Shown here one piece after another: positions 47,501-60,701 of a stretch of DNA of 64,000 nt. A program made the position numbers and the translations under genes. The stretch spans positions 349,779-413,778 of the forward strand of contig QKWP01000027.1 in the NCBI GenBank assembly GCA_003550325.1. The letters are read 5' to 3'. The notes beneath the pieces were generated by a model that had not been told where the DNA came from, did not search any database, and worked only from the letters and a program-made list of their open reading frames with translations. Source of the stretch: Gigaspora rosea (Eukaryota > Glomeromycota > Glomeromycetes > Diversisporales > Gigasporaceae). How positions within the stretch are numbered: the stretch's first letter is position 1; each line of letters starts with the position of its first letter.

Positions 47501-48781
47501 ATAATATAGTAATATTGCTTTAAATAAAAAATGTTATGCGGCAGTAGAAATATTGATGACATTAAATTTTAGTTATATGTTCTAAAAAAATTCTTCTATC
47601 GATTAAAGCCATAACATAAAATTTTCTTAGTCTTATTATAGTCGCGTAATGTGAGATCAACATGTAAGCACAAGATTCGAAAAAAAAGAATCGGAAATAA
47701 TTTGCATGACAATTATCTTCCAGTCATTGATTAAAAGGTTTTCTGTACAAATATCCTTAATTTATTAATGTTATCGAGATCGACGTTATAGATTTATCGT
47801 GGATCAGAACTTTAACATTTCCCAGTATAATTTAAGCATTGTTATGAGAAATCTGAGTAGGATTCCTTTAAGGCCCTATCTGCTATCAGGGACAGTTGTA
47901 AACCATTTTTTATTCCAATCCATTGAGAACGATATATTTTGCTTTCATTCTATAATCAATTATTACAGCTATTTTAATAAGTTTTGAACGTCTCTAAAAA
48001 AATTTGCTGATGCCTATTCGAAATTGATAAGCTATTTATTTCGGTGGATGTATCATTACAAATCAAGATCTATGATTTTTAATTCATCAAATATGATATT
48101 TCAAATCGTATTCGTTGGAAAAATTTGAAACGAACTTAGAAAGCTTGTCAGTTTGAGTAATTACTAAGCAATTGGGTGTTAACAGGTCTTTTGTAGGTCG
48201 AGTTCTCAAACAATTTCAAAAGTAAAGAATTGTCATCACTTTAAATAAACGTTATAAATAAAACTTTACTTTGAACTTTATTATAATCTTGCAATCATTA
48301 AGAAATCGTCGGTAAATATTAAAATCTTGATCCCTTATTTCAATTAGTGTTGCAATTTTTTCGAATAATTGGCAACTCCTGTTCGTATTTAGCTTTTTTT
48401 TAGTGCCTACTCGTATAATATGGGTTTTTAGTATTAAAAAGGCAACTTTTCAACAAATTTTTTTAATTGATTTTAGATATATATCAATAAACAAGTTCGC
48501 TATACTATAAGTTGTAAAGCAATTACATTACGGCGCATTTGTCAAATTTAATTAATTTTTGGCCCCAAAATTTAAGTTTTGGGGACATAATTTATTAATA
48601 TTATAATAAAATGCGTTTAACCCATTTTCCACCATCGTAACCCATTTTAAATTTCAGCACAATTTGGTTGGCATAATATATAAATTAATGCATGAGACAA
48701 ATATTCTATTGATTAGATGACTCACCCTAAAACTTGAAAATTTTGATCATCGATTGTATTTTACAAATCGCCGTAATGATA
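47501..48781. other. AT-rich region, no gene supported
   Basis: The plus frame at 47799-47987 lacks a domain or splice partner. A weak helix-turn-helix-like stretch is hinted at 48140-48230 in one frame, but stops prevent a call. Confidence 0.35.
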
Positions 48782-48941
48782 TACAAGTCACTCTCATTAT
48801 AGTAAAAATTTTTTAAAAATTTCGTTATATCGAGAGGTTATTAGTAATTTCACTATATCGAGAGGATTTTTATATAGACTGGTTTTGAATTTATCTTCAC
48901 TATACTATAATGAGAGTCCACTATAACGAGAGCGACTTGTA
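48782..48941. mobile_element. Tc1/mariner-like MITE
   Basis: 160 bp including the TA flanks, with ends TACAAGTCACTCTCATTATA and its slightly diverged complement TATAACGAGAGCGACTTGTA. Internal 'tatcgagagg' motifs are repeated. Confidence 0.7.
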
Positions 48942-49777
48942 ACTTCACAAAACGAACTTGAAGTAAAAAATATTGTTTTTATTTATAGATCATTTAAATT
49001 CATATGCTTTTTAAGAAAATACAACTTATGTTTAAAAACTTTTTAATGAAGGTTTATTAATTTGCAAGAACAGGGCTTTGGCATAAATTTTTGTATCGTG
49101 CATATTGGATAAAACAAATTTAATAAAGGTGTTGAAGATGCTAATATTGCGAATGTAATAAAATTTTGATCGAACAATGTGTTATAATAGTAACGAAAAA
49201 AATTTTTATATACTGATCAAACGCACTAATCATACCGAAAATCAATAACTTATTGACTTCGGCCTAATAGACTTTGGCAAATTTTTTTAGGTGGCCCAGG
49301 ATTTATGAAAAACTATAACAGCTGATAAAAAAATTTGCTCAACAAATAAAATAAATTATATTATGTAAATATAGATAATTAGTATAATCTGATATTTTAC
49401 CAATAGTTAATGTTCTATCAGCTCCTATATGAACATGGAAATGACATGATTCGAGCCATTAATCAGTGCCATATAGGGACTAAAAAAATAATAATATTTG
49501 TCTGATATGCTTTATTTCGACTAGTGTATGTTACAAAGGTTTCTGCAGTGACACCAAATTTTCTGTAGTTTACAAAATCATTGTCTTTAATTGGTTCATA
49601 TCATATGATCATCATATGATTTTTGCGATAACCAATTTTCAAGTACGGTAAATATCTAACCAATTTTCATAAATTTATTATTTTTAGAATAAGAAACCTA
49701 TATTACAATTTTTCTTAAAAATTAAAAGTAGTATACTTAATGATTTCAAAAAGGAAGAAAATTTACCATTAGTTTTA

Positions 49778-49940
49778 TACACGTAACCCTCGATATAACG
49801 TATTGTTTGGTTCATTAGAGAAAAATTTTCTAAAATCCGTAATATTGTGAGCTTATTAGTAAATCCATTATTTCAAGCAGTATTTGTTATAACTTCAGTC
49901 CATTGTATCAAGATTCCCGTTATATCGAGAGCTACGTGTA
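49778..49940. mobile_element. Tc1/mariner-like MITE, related copy
   Basis: TACACGTAACCCTCGATATA at the left and TATATCGAGAGCTACGTGTA at the right are inverted, with TA ends. It is similar in size and sequence to the element at 48782-48941. Confidence 0.65.
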
Positions 49941-50572
49941 TATAAGTTGCAATTATTGTGCTCTATCCTTAAGGCTTATCATTTTCTATTCAGGTTACAT
50001 CTATTTTCGTATCGGTATCCGATATGCACTCGATTAAAAATGAAAAACCGGAAGCCCCGGTTGTTCTCCAGTTGTGCAGTTCCCGATTTGCTTTAAGTCA
50101 ACCTGTGTTGATTTTCGAGATTCTTCTTTAAAAACAGAACGATCAATAACTTTGAATGCAGAACAACCCAGAAAGTTCATTTAATTAAAATAATTTTGAT
50201 AATAAAATAAATGCTAATGGCATTTCAAAGCTCATCAAAGAAGTTTTAAGTATCCACACATTTTGCATTCTTGATGTGAATTCTAAAAGCACCCCATTAT
50301 TCATGGTTTATTCAATCTTACTTATAATGAGATAGTAGCAATTAGTCAAAACTTTGGTTGCTTCAGATTATTAATAATTGAAAATCTGTACTACATTTGA
50401 TGATGTTTATGATTACTAATTTCTGATTTGCTATCATCAGATCATAACATAACGATAATGTGTGTATTATTTTGAAAAATATAAATATCTGGCAAGAGAA
50501 CTTAGCCGATTTCATTGTTCAAACAAAGCTAATAAACTAAATAAGGAAACAAGAAAAATTGAATTCGTTAAA

Positions 50573-51729
50573 ATGAGTGCTCAACTTGTCGTAAGAAAAT
50601 CTGAAGATAGAGGTTTGTACATGTTAATTTTCGAACTTTATCCACCTCCTATATAGTCACATTCCATATGATCATCATCTTTACAACTGACAATCGCGTT
50701 CATATTTGAGTAAAATCACATTACTACCATAAATTCTCGAAATAACGGGCATAGGCGTTGTTTCGAATTTTTGCCAAATTAAGCTTAATTCGGACCAAAA
50801 TTCGAAATAACGCCCATGCCCGTTATTTCGAGAATTTATGGTGTGTTCAATTGTGATTATATAGAAGGATGACTGTGTAGATGATTTTTAACAAAAAACA
50901 AAACTAATTAATTTAGCTAATTATATCAAATTTCAAAGGACATGCGAATCATGGTTGGTTTGATACCCATCAAACATTTTCATTCGCATCCAATTATCAA
51001 GGTTTTGGATCCTTAAAAATTATTAACGAAGACATTGTGCAACCCACCACTGGATTTGGAACTCATCGGCATCGAGAATTTGAAATTTTCACGTATATTA
51101 TTTCCGGTGAATTACAACATAAAGATTGTACGTAAATTATATTAATAAAGAAGAGCAAATTGTGAAAAAGAAAATTTATTGTACACGTACATCGCAATTC
51201 TAATCTATATCTGGTTCAAATAGCGATGGGTAACGTTGAAATTCTCAAAGCTGATGACGTTCAATTTACATCAGCCGGTACAGGAATCACACATTCTGAA
51301 TACAATGTTCACCCAACTCTTCCCGTTCATTTGCTTCAAATATGGGTTAAACCTGACAACCCAAATCTTAAGCCAAGATATCAAACCATGACTTTCTCTG
51401 AATCTTCTAAAACGAATAATCTCGTACATATCATATCTCCAGTTGAAGACCATGATAATTCCACTATTGGCATCAATACAGATTTTCATATGTATGCCAG
51501 TTTATTAGAACCAGGCCATAAGGTTATACATATTGTACAGGGATCTAAGAAGCCTAGAAGAGTTTATATTCATATTGCGAATACTGGTGGAAAATTGAGT
51601 GTTAATGAAAATACGATGTTACAACAAGGTGATGGTGTATTTGTTACCGAAGTTAAACAGGGGGATGAAGTTGTATTTGAATCTATTGGCGACAAAATTG
51701 CGGAATTCGCAGTTTTTGATCTAGCTTAA
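50573..51729 (+). CDS. Pirin family protein (3 exons)
   Basis: A 244-residue pirin rebuilt from exons 50573-50612, 50939-51127 and 51224-51729, phases consistent. Pirins are bicupin iron proteins; members act as quercetin dioxygenases or as nuclear cofactors. Visible signatures are GHANHGWFDTHQTFSFA (14-30), the first metal pair H56-x-H58 in FGTHRHREFE, SMGN after the third strand (77-80), and H100-x-E102 in AGTGITHSEYN, which together complete the four-ligand iron site at the expected spacing. The C-terminal cupin (about 140-240) is present and ends AEFAVFDLA. There is no signal peptide, so it is probably cytosolic or nuclear. The start is the first in-frame ATG, with A at -3. Intron 1 contains a perfect-ended MITE. 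All metal ligands are intact, so it is likely functional. Confidence 0.93.
50726..50842. mobile_element. Hairpin MITE in pirin intron 1
   Basis: 117 bp with perfect 27 bp inverted ends starting ACCATAAATTCTCGAAATAA. A second inverted pair (CGTTGTTTCGAATTTT / AAAATTCGAAATAACG) lies inside. It sits wholly in the 326 nt intron (50613-50938). Confidence 0.8.
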
Positions 51730-52925
51730 TATGATTTCGTCTCGTTTTATTTATACATTTACTTATTTTACAGTATTTTTTATTTAATATAAATAAATAA
51801 GTTTATCTCGTTTGAGAAGTTGCATAGTTAACAGATTTATCTACTATATTAAAATACAAACGTATGTAATAGTTGCTTTTTTTCGTATCAGTCCGAATAG
51901 TGAAAATTACACGGAGCACGTAATAGTTATGTGCGTAAATAACTACAATAGCTGGACTCGACTAGCAATCAACTACAGACATAGGCTTTTTGGAATCAGA
52001 GCACTTGCAAGAATACTATTCTGATGAATAACGAACTTAAAATATAAGAATTAACTCAAAATCGAACAGATGATTATATGTTAGTGTTCAATTAATTTGG
52101 TTTTAAAAGAAATCGTGAAAAAAAGCATGTGATCTTCAAAAAACAACACAAAGATAATGAGTGGAAACAAGAACGTCGATAATTACATTAAAAATTCTGC
52201 AGACTATATAGAGACGTAATCAAATTGATTCCTTTTTAATAGATTGGTGATAGAGTTTTGGCAACCCAGTAAGATGGTGTCATGCATAGTAAAGGAATAT
52301 ACAGTCAAATACACCTGTTATAAAGTGGAGCTATAAATATTACATGGTTCTCAAAAGTTATTGGAATTTTTAAGCAGAGTAAGTTAAAGCTTATCAGATG
52401 TTTTATTTTGTACAATTTTACTTTAATTAAGAACGCATTTTTATTTAATATCTCATACAGTCAAAGGACAGCAAATTTAAATTATGATATAGCATACTCC
52501 AGTCTGATGCCAAAAATGGGACTTTCAGAAAATAACATAAGATTGGATGAGTAGAAATAAGGATGTCGATAATTATATTAAAAGAATTTCAATCTTAAGC
52601 TACATTATAAAATATAATCAAGTGAATTCTTTTTAACAGACTGGATAACATTCAAAAGAATGGTGAAAGAAAATTTGACTCAGTGTTTCCAGTAACACGT
52701 TTAGGCGGTAAAAAAATGGTCTTAAGTTAAAAGAAGGAACACATATCATAATATATACAATGATTGACTCTATTAGCACTTAATCGGTTAAATGATCCAA
52801 ATCAAACAAACACGGTTGGACAGTTAAGAATTAGAGCCAATTAATAGCGTTAATTATCGGTATCAAGTGTAAAAAGGAAGATTATTATCATTAAGATTCA
52901 AAGAAGTCTAGCAATTATTCTTACA
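51730..52925. other. Region downstream of pirin, degenerate direct repeats
   Basis: Two diverged direct copies of a block with 'gataatgagtggaaacaagaacgtcgataattacatta' features (about 52140-52260 and 52530-52650, described by shared landmarks) lie here. No coding exon was recognised. Confidence 0.35.
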
Positions 52926-52929
52926 AATT

Positions 52930-53950
52930 GCGTTTGCTTATGCTTTTTTACATTCTGGTCTAAGTTAGTTATGATGGTGTTCTTGCAAAATGCGTTTACT
53001 AACACTTTTTCTCCTAACTCAAGATTATCATATCGAAAATTCAGGATATTGTTCTTGCAAAGTGCATCTCTTAATGCTTTTCTTCTGATCCAATATTACT
53101 ACCTCGAAGGTTAAATCTTTCAGTATGGTGTTTTTACAAAATCCACCTGCTAATTTCCTTCCTCCAATCCGAGATTATTAACAATCAGCAAATGCTCTTG
53201 CCAATTACATCTAACGATTTTCCATCTTCCAATTCAAATTTAGTTAAGGTGATATTCTTGTGAAGTGCATCCGCTAATGCTCTTCTTCCTATTCCAGGGT
53301 TATCCCAAAGAAGTTAGTGAGTGTTCTTACAAATTGTATCTGCTAATGCTTTTCTACCTTCCAATCCAAGTTTATAACTAAGATGATGTTTTGCAAGGTA
53401 CATCTGATAATGCATTCCCTCCAGATCCAAAATTCTTCATTAAAGATTCAAGTATTTTAGTATGTTCTTGCGAGGTATGTTTGCTCATTTTCATTCTTCT
53501 GCTTAAAGATTATTAGCACTAAGATTCACAAAGTATGTGCTAATACTTTTCACCTGATCCAAGTTTATTTAAGGTAATGTTCTTGCGAAGTCATTTGTTA
53601 AATCTTTTCTTCCCGGTTTAAGATTATAAATATCTTAAAGATTCAAATATTTTGGTGCGGCATTCTTGCAAACTGCATTTGCTAATTTCCTTTCCTCCGA
53701 TTTGGTTTAAATTATCAGCACCAAGATTCAAAGAATTCAGCGATTGCTCTTGCAAATTGCGTTTCTAATGCTTTTCTACAGTACCTTCTGATTCACAATT
53801 TTCATTCCTTAGATTTGATTTAAATTATAAACACCAAGATTCAAAGAATTCAGCGATTGTTCTTGTAAATTACATCTCTAATGCTTTTCTACTTCCGATT
53901 CACATTCAGTTAGAGTGATGTTCTTGCGAAGTGCTTTTCTTCTGATTAAA
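52930..53950 (-). pseudogene. Decayed leucine-rich-repeat (ribonuclease-inhibitor type) gene
   Basis: On the minus strand, about 14 degenerate units of 75-90 nt each decode to pieces such as LGLEGRKALADTICKN, GIGRRALADALHKNITLTK and similar. This is the LRR consensus with EGxxALADALxxNTTLTxLxL. Frames shift between units and in-frame stops occur, for example between 53400 and 53221. The units diverge from one another more than in a recently duplicated array. Intact relatives of this repeat type serve in NLR-like or scaffold proteins. No start, no effector domain and no intact reading frame were found, so this is a relic. Confidence 0.65.
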
Positions 53951-54207
53951 GATTCAGAGTGTATCCACTTATACCTTATAAAAAGGTTAAGCATAAAGGC
54001 TGTTTGAAATTACAATTTCGTTTAACGTTCCCCACCTCAAAGAGGGTTACGGTACGATTCCCAGAAAGTTATTTCCCCGACAGGCCACTTACCCGCATCA
54101 CACAGGGTGATAATCTGCTAAAATGTATAGCAGCAACTACTCAAATGCTAACCATAACTCTATGTGATGTCGGCTAAGTGTTTTAGATCTAAAACAAGTA
54201 AAAGCAT

Positions 54208-54960
54208 TGTTACGGGGTGAAAATTCAATAATTATTTCGATTTAATAAAAATAGGAAAGGCAACTCACCAAAGGCGTGATTTAATAATTTAACGAGTATT
54301 TATTTATTAACGATTTATTTATTTATTAACGATTATTTATTTATTAACGATTATTTATTTATTAATAACGATTATTTATTTATTAATAACGATTATTTAT
54401 TTATTAACGATTATTTATTTATTAACGATTATTTATTTATTAACGATTATTCTCTTTTTATTTTCTATTCGTTCCCAAAGGGATTGATTTCTTTGAAATG
54501 GCGAAATTACATCTCTTTTATATTATTTTACATCAGAAGGGGTATAAGTGGCTTAAATAATTCATTTATTAATTTCTTCTTTTCCTTCTCATTTTCTCGA
54601 GTTATTATTTTGCCAGAAGGTTCTCTCTTATGAAGATTATTAGTTGAAGCTTCTTTTCCTTCTCATTTTCTCGAGTTATTATTTTGCCAGAAGGTTCTCT
54701 CTTATGAAGATTATTAGTTGAAGCTTCTACTGACGATCCCTAAGCCCGAAATGATGATCCGAAAGTTCTGGACGCCGATCGTTACGAAGCCCCTCCATAT
54801 TACGATATTAGGATACCAGAAATATTCTGATTTTTCCTATTCAGTGGAACAATTATCAATTGTTCCTATTACCAATGGAATAACTTTTCTTGACTTTCGA
54901 ATTTCTTTTCCACATCTGCTACAGAATAACTACTTGGTGTTCTGAATTACGTGAACTACT
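54208..54960. repeat. LTR-like or satellite-like segment with two kinds of tandem repeat
   Basis: It starts TGTTACGGGGTGAAAATTC, an LTR-like start. 54295-54450 is an array of about eight 17-20 bp units 'ttatttatttattaacga'. 54575-54722 is two perfect direct copies of a 74 bp unit (TTCTTTTCCTTCTCATTTTC...). The plus frames 53959-54177 and 54718-54945 have no known domain. A retroelement origin is possible but unproven. Confidence 0.4.
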
Positions 54961-55293
54961 TAAAAGAATTAAGTTGTTATTTTTTCGTATAATCTCCGCG
55001 ACCGATTATTACTTTTAGGAGTTTCTTTTAAAAAAAAAAATCAGATTAGCAGCAAGGAATAAAAAACTAAAACCTTCAGATTATTTTTCCTTGGTAGTAC
55101 TTATATAAATACCTTAATATTTCGAACAGTTTCATCTATGTCAAGATCGAAATTGCTTATATCCCCTTTTAAATCTATAAAAATTATTTAAAAATTCGAT
55201 TATAAGTAAAATAAAAATAAAATGAACAAATAAAGTTAATTATATATTACTTACTGATCATCAATTTCGGAAGCTCATTTATTCTTTCCGCTC

Positions 55294-55435
55294 TTATTCT
55301 GAATAAACTTTGTAGCTGTTTAAATGTTTTATAAGACGAAAAGGGCCGTTGACTTGGGGACCGCTTTGGCCACTTGAAGAACCGCTTTGGTGACTTGATG
55401 ATGATTGACCAGAAGCTTGAAGAGCCTGCTCTTGT
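55294..55435 (-). pseudogene. Possible terminal exon fragment, low-complexity Ser/Gly/Gln
   Basis: After an acceptor AATAG at 55436, one frame reads QALQASGQSSSSHQSGSSSG, then QSGPQVNGPFRLIKHLNSYK, to a stop at 55294-55296. A small candidate exon starts at 55535 (MSKGDFHNKDLKF), but its splice phase does not join this frame. Another frame of the same exon stays open to a GTAAGT donor near 55257. No family is recognised; it could be the 3' end of a gene cut off by the repeat beginning at about 55640. Confidence 0.25.
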
Positions 55436-55639
55436 CTATTTAATTATCAAAAAGTTGATTAATTTATAGTAAATTATGTTATATACAAAATTTACTAAAT
55501 TTGAGATCTTTGTTATGAAAGTCACCCTTTGACATTTTCGATCAGGCAAATTCGGACAAAAACAAACCCAAATAAGCATGGCCATTTTTTGGAAATGCAC
55601 AGGTTTGATCATGAGGTAGTTGACCAATCATAAAACTGT

Positions 55640-56520
55640 TTCACAACCACGTGATACGCGTTTCGTAAAACGATAGATAATCGTTAAACAACCCAATCAA
55701 CGGGCATAATTCAAAATATTACAATTTCTTTATTATGTTAAAAATTTCGCGTTGTAAAGAATAAAATTATTCATCCAAATTATAATACAACTTACCAAAT
55801 GCAAGAACTTAATTAAAAAGGTTTTTGGTAACAAGTTACACGTCCTTTATCAATATTTTTTTAAAATTTCATATAATTAACAAAGTTATATTGTCGTATA
55901 TATGTGATTAAAATTGCGTCAGATTGAATCTGACGCACGTCAGATGACTATCAGTTGACCAGCATTAAATGATCGGCAACAACTGGCCTAAACTAACCTC
56001 TAACTTTACCGTAATTTTACCCTAACCCTAATCTAATTTAGGCCGGGTCTAATCTGACGCAAGAATCGATCTGACGCACGACGTATATAAAACGGTTTCT
56101 ATTGAACCAAACATCTTCTAAAGAAAATATGCAACTTTCGAAAACAGTCTGCAAAAACCTACAAATAAAATAAACAAGTTGATTACTTAAATAATAATAA
56201 TAAAAAAAAAATAACGTTAAGCTTTACGAATTAAGCAGTACAATATATTTTTATTACCTCTTACTACTCTCTTACTATACGGTAGATAGTACTTCAACTC
56301 TCAATAAATCTACCTTTTATTCGCGTGATGCAACATGATGCAACTGGATTTCTTGAAGAGACACTCGCTACGAAGCTATTTTACTAGTAAAGTGTTGCAC
56401 CGACAATACTTTTTTTTTAAGTTTGCTTAGACCCGAAAATTCTGGTTTTACAATACTACGCTATATAAATACCTGTGTAATGTCGATCCCGGAAATTATC
56501 GGGTTCCCATGCTCAAACTT
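55640..56520. repeat. Dispersed repeat, inverted partner of 7690-8340
   Basis: Shares the landmarks listed for 7690-8340 in the opposite orientation, including ACGGTAGATAGTACTTCAA and GATCCCGGAAATTATCGGG. It is longer than its partner because of the insertion at 55914-56085. Confidence 0.55.
55914..56085. mobile_element. MITE with repeated GCGTCAGATT ends
   Basis: The ends are built from TGCGTCAGATT / AATCTGACGCA motifs, two on each side, in inverted arrangement. The interior has a short CCCTAACCCTAA run (56018-56030). It interrupts the dispersed repeat. Confidence 0.55.
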
Positions 56521-58430
56521 CGGGCCGATCGGATACTCACCGGAAAAAATTTTCGTTTAGGAAACTATAATTCAATACAGTTTAACATATAAGTGCATGT
56601 AAATGGATATCATAAGTATCGATCATGTACCAGTAATCATAAAGATATTTTATATTAAGACTTAAGAATCGCAAAGAAATAACGACTAATACAAAATAAA
56701 ATGATTATAAATAAGGGTTAAATATAAAAATGTGATGAATTCCATTATTTTTCCGTAATTTTTGTGAAAATTCGGTGAATCTACAACATGAACGACAAAT
56801 CTAGGCAAGTCGAATAATCTTCATGATTTAAGATATAAATTCGCAACATTTACGGAAAATTCATGAATATAACAGATAAAACACAGTTCATTTTTTTTAT
56901 GGGACTTAAATGAGACAGTTATCATATAATAGGATTTACGGTCTCGGACCGGTCTTTTTCAGGACCGATGTATCACTATAAAGGAGTGTGATAATTTTTA
57001 CCTATACCATACAATCAGCTATAATTCTAACCCTAAATTCGATCTTAATCTTTTTGATACACAAAAATTAATTATATTTCGCATAGCTCACTGCATTTGC
57101 CTGGATTTATCCAGATTCAGATTACATCCGGATACACAAAATAGGATCCGAATTTAATCCGAATGGCCCTTAAAGAATAGGATCGAAACACTAGTAAAAA
57201 CTACAGGAATTTAATAATTTTAATTTCTAAAATATTTATTAAAAAAATCTTTTCTAACAAATTTTTTTATAAAAACACTAAATAATTGATCGCTCCGAGT
57301 CTTTACATCATGTCACATCAATTTCACATAAATTAATAAAATGACTATATAACTGTGACCTAGTCACTTAGTCATTTAGGTCGCATTTGGTCATATGCCA
57401 AATGTAATGCAAACTATTTACACAATTTGTAATAAAAATTTTTTTACGATAAATCATGAATCAACCAAATATCGAAAGGTTCAGCCGATCAGTATGGTAT
57501 GAATTATCAGAATTGTATAGTACGGAATACAACCCATTGGGTTATCTTTATACCGTAATTATAGCAATCAGTATGATATAGATGAGTAGAACAGGCTGAT
57601 TTTTAAAACCTAAGTTATACCATGCTGATCAGCTATAACGCTAATATATATAACACTGGTACCATACTTATCTGCTGTAATTTCCCCTTACTATATAATT
57701 CTAGTCATCCGTGCCATACTGATCTGTTATAATCTTAAATATTGAGTATCATGAAATTTTTTTTTACAGTAAATCACTTCAATAGTCGGTAAGTGTTGTA
57801 ACAAAATTTATTACAGTAAAATTGTGATAGAGACCACAACTGCTAATTCCAATACGAACTAACTCAAAACTATACTGAATTGGGTGTTCGATATACTATG
57901 AAAATCAAATCTATATGTAGTATCATAAAATTCTAATAAGATAGATTTTTTTTCCCCGATTAACCAATCGAAACATTTAATATATAAAAATGTGTCATAT
58001 TTTTTTAGATTCACAGGTTGTATTCGGTTTTTTTTCCTCAAAAACTTCAATACAAATTGATTCACGCTCTTTATGACTACGAAGTTACAGTGTCTTTTTT
58101 TTTTTACATCACATATGGTAGAATTTATTTTTTCTAAAAACATTTTAATTACATGATCAAGCATGAGTAAATTGTAATTAGCAACGAACAAGGTTACTTT
58201 TATATGACACCATATATAGTTTTGATTTTACTTAATTCACAAGTCACCTTAACGAACACCATTTTTTTCCCTAATCACCATAAGAAATATTTATTATATC
58301 TAATAGATTACATCATAATATAACTATATTAAACGTTGATATTTAAGATCACAATTAATATGAATGGATAAATCTTCGTGGCACAATTTGAAAGGCGGAT
58401 ATCGAAATACATAATTTTAAATTTCTCGTT
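56521..58430. other. AT-rich region, no gene supported
   Basis: The minus frame 57859-58191 (110 codons) is Lys/Ile/Phe rich without a domain or splice partner. 57480-57740 has repeated 'gatcagtatggta' / 'taccatactgatc' motifs in both orientations, suggesting an eroded inverted repeat. Confidence 0.35.
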
Positions 58431-59650
58431 TCAGTAAAATAAGAAATACTAGGTTGAATTTTCTGATTGGTCGATAGCGAGACGGACGGACGTTTGTGCT
58501 TTAATATAATAGACAAGACACCCGACCAGATTCCTGCTGTTGCCGAAAAACAAATGCGGATGTGCTCTACTAGGGGAATGCAAAAATTATTAATTACATT
58601 GTTAAAATATATATGAATATTCGAATGTGTTCTTTTAATGTATGAAAAGTTAGCATTTAATATTTAGTGATTCATTTTTATTCGCGTTTATTTATTTATT
58701 TATTTTTTTAATTTTTTTACATTATTATTATTATTATTATTATTTTCGCTTATCTTTTTATTAATTGATTAATTGATTAATGGATAGCGGTTCTAAAATG
58801 ACAAATGACGTTTCACGATTCACGAATAACACATGCCAATTATTGAGAATCAACATAAATTCAGAAATGATGTGGAACATTATATAACACATGCCAATTG
58901 AGAATCAACATAAAGTCAGAAATGACGCGAAATAATATGATAATAAGGGGGTTTCAGAATTAAAATTCGTAAATCTTATTTTGATAAAACAAGAAGACGT
59001 ATTTATTATCAAATAAGAGATGGCACAAATCTTATTTATTTTTTAATTAAACTTCGAATACGCTTATTTATATGATCTTCATTATTATAAATTATTTTAT
59101 TGTTAATCGATACTGCTTCTAATATCGTTTTATTATTATTAATTATTATTAAATAGTTTGTTGATCTGCATAATAAAAAAATTTTTACTTATTCGTCAAA
59201 TGGGAGTCTCTAAACACCCCCATTTCATTTTCCGATTTCAAAATTTTGATACACAAATAAGATTTTTTAAACTCTTATTTATTTCCGAAATACGCCTAGA
59301 TCTCTTTGTCTGGCCACTAATGACACCTGACGAATACTGTACGTAAATTAGAATAGAATGTACAAAGTATAAACTTCATGCATAAATCATTTTTTTATAT
59401 TAACAAAATAGAGTTACTTTATTTGATTGATTATAATATAAATATCTTATCCGGATATAACCGTTATCCTTTTATTTGACTAGGATCCGGTTATTAGATT
59501 TTGTTAAAGGTTACAAACCTTTCGGATAAAGAGTTATTCGGGTACGAGCAGCACTAACTCCAATAAGATAATCATAAGTATGGTATTATAATGATCATAC
59601 ATTTCAGTAAACAAGAAATAGTACGTTGAATTTTCTGATTGATCGATAGA
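58430..59650 (+). mobile_element. Composite repeat, copy 1
   Basis: 58430-58516 (TTGAATTTTCTGATTGGTC ... GACGGACGTTTGTGCTTTAA) is a piece that recurs at 63490-63600 in reverse. 58517-59556 matches parts of the hAT-like element at 13145-14817 in direct orientation (ACCCGACCAGATTCCTGC at its left, TTATCCGGATATAACCG and GGGTACGAGC at its right). 59154-59556 continues as an inverted match to 63600-64000. A TCTATTATATTAAAGCACAA terminus on the minus strand at 58514 resembles a Helitron 5' end (weak). Confidence 0.5.
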
Positions 59651-59656
59651 TTTTCA

Positions 59657-60600
59657 TTTGTGTAACATAAAAATCTGTAATATGACAAATTACATAGTTA
59701 TCATACATAGGGTTTGGTTTGGTTACCTATATCGAATAATTAAGTCCGGATATTCTGATTTTACTATACAGAATATAAATTTGATTTTCCGTATAACTCG
59801 TTTTTTGGTTTCAAAACACAAACCTGGTTTCAAAATAATCAACTCATTTAAATCAAGCTTAATTTGGTTTTTTAAAAAATTACCCTATCCCTAATTGAAG
59901 TTAAAACAGTTCTTCAAGAATTGTTTTCGGAAGTATTATAATGAAACATTGACCAATTCTCTTAAAGAAAATCTTAATACTGCAAAAAAGAATTGTACTT
60001 TCTCGACTCCTTAAAACATGATTAACTGATATACATTATGCTAGACTTGCATTAATACAGTAATAACATGAAAATATTAGATTGTACAAACCATGTGAGC
60101 ACCAGCCAGTTAATGCAAACTGAAAAATCAATTTTGCGAGTCCTAATTGATAGACAATTTTTAAATGCGACAGTAAGAAACGATCCTGTAACATAAGTTC
60201 ATGTGCATAGCATATGAATGGCTATCAAACCAGACATAATAAAGGAGACAATCTGCTAATGATCATCATTTGGGCACTGTTCAATAGAAAGGATTGAGAT
60301 CTTATTTTTTGGTGAAAAATCTTTATTAGCTCATTAAATAACGCAAAAACCGATGTATAATTTCGATTAGAACGTAAATTTATGCCAATTCAATAATTTA
60401 TTTTATGTTTTCAAGTTCTACGTACGTACATGTACATAAGTACGTCAAGCTTGTATAAATGTATTTATTAGTTTACATAATCTACAAGAACATGATTTTC
60501 TCGATCAGACCTAAGTGTAGATATCCTGACTTAGAATAGGAAAATTGGGTCAATCATGAATTTAAATTACTGGTTTTTTTTTTTAAAAAACAAAAACGCA
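59657..60600. other. Upstream flank of the secreted-protein gene
   Basis: No gene or transposon end was resolved. A (TACG)n run with TACGTACGTACATGTAC lies at 60420-60436. Confidence 0.35.
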
Positions 60601-60629
60601 AATGGGAATTCTGAAGACTGCTCTTTATC

Positions 60630-60638
60630 TATAAAAAG
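60630..60638 (+). promoter_or_regulatory. TATA box candidate for the ML-domain gene
   Basis: TATAAAAAG lies 64 bp upstream of the ATG at 60702, at a plausible TATA-to-start distance, with an A-rich leader after it. Confidence 0.4.
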
Positions 60639-60701
60639 AAGCTATATTATGTTGAATTAAAAAAAAGAAGTCAAAATTCTTAACTGTTTTGCAACAAAAT
60701 C

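Noticed and set aside
47799-48240. Possible Tc1-type helix-turn-helix region
   Set aside because: Only a vague resemblance in one frame with several stops; not enough to call a transposase.
55436-55627. 63-codon minus frame next to the Ser/Gly/Gln fragment
   Set aside because: It reads through a probable intron (GTAAAT...AATAG) and does not share phase with the candidate exon; no motif.
57859-58191. 110-codon minus frame
   Set aside because: No domain, AT-driven composition, no supporting splice structure or conserved copy in the window.
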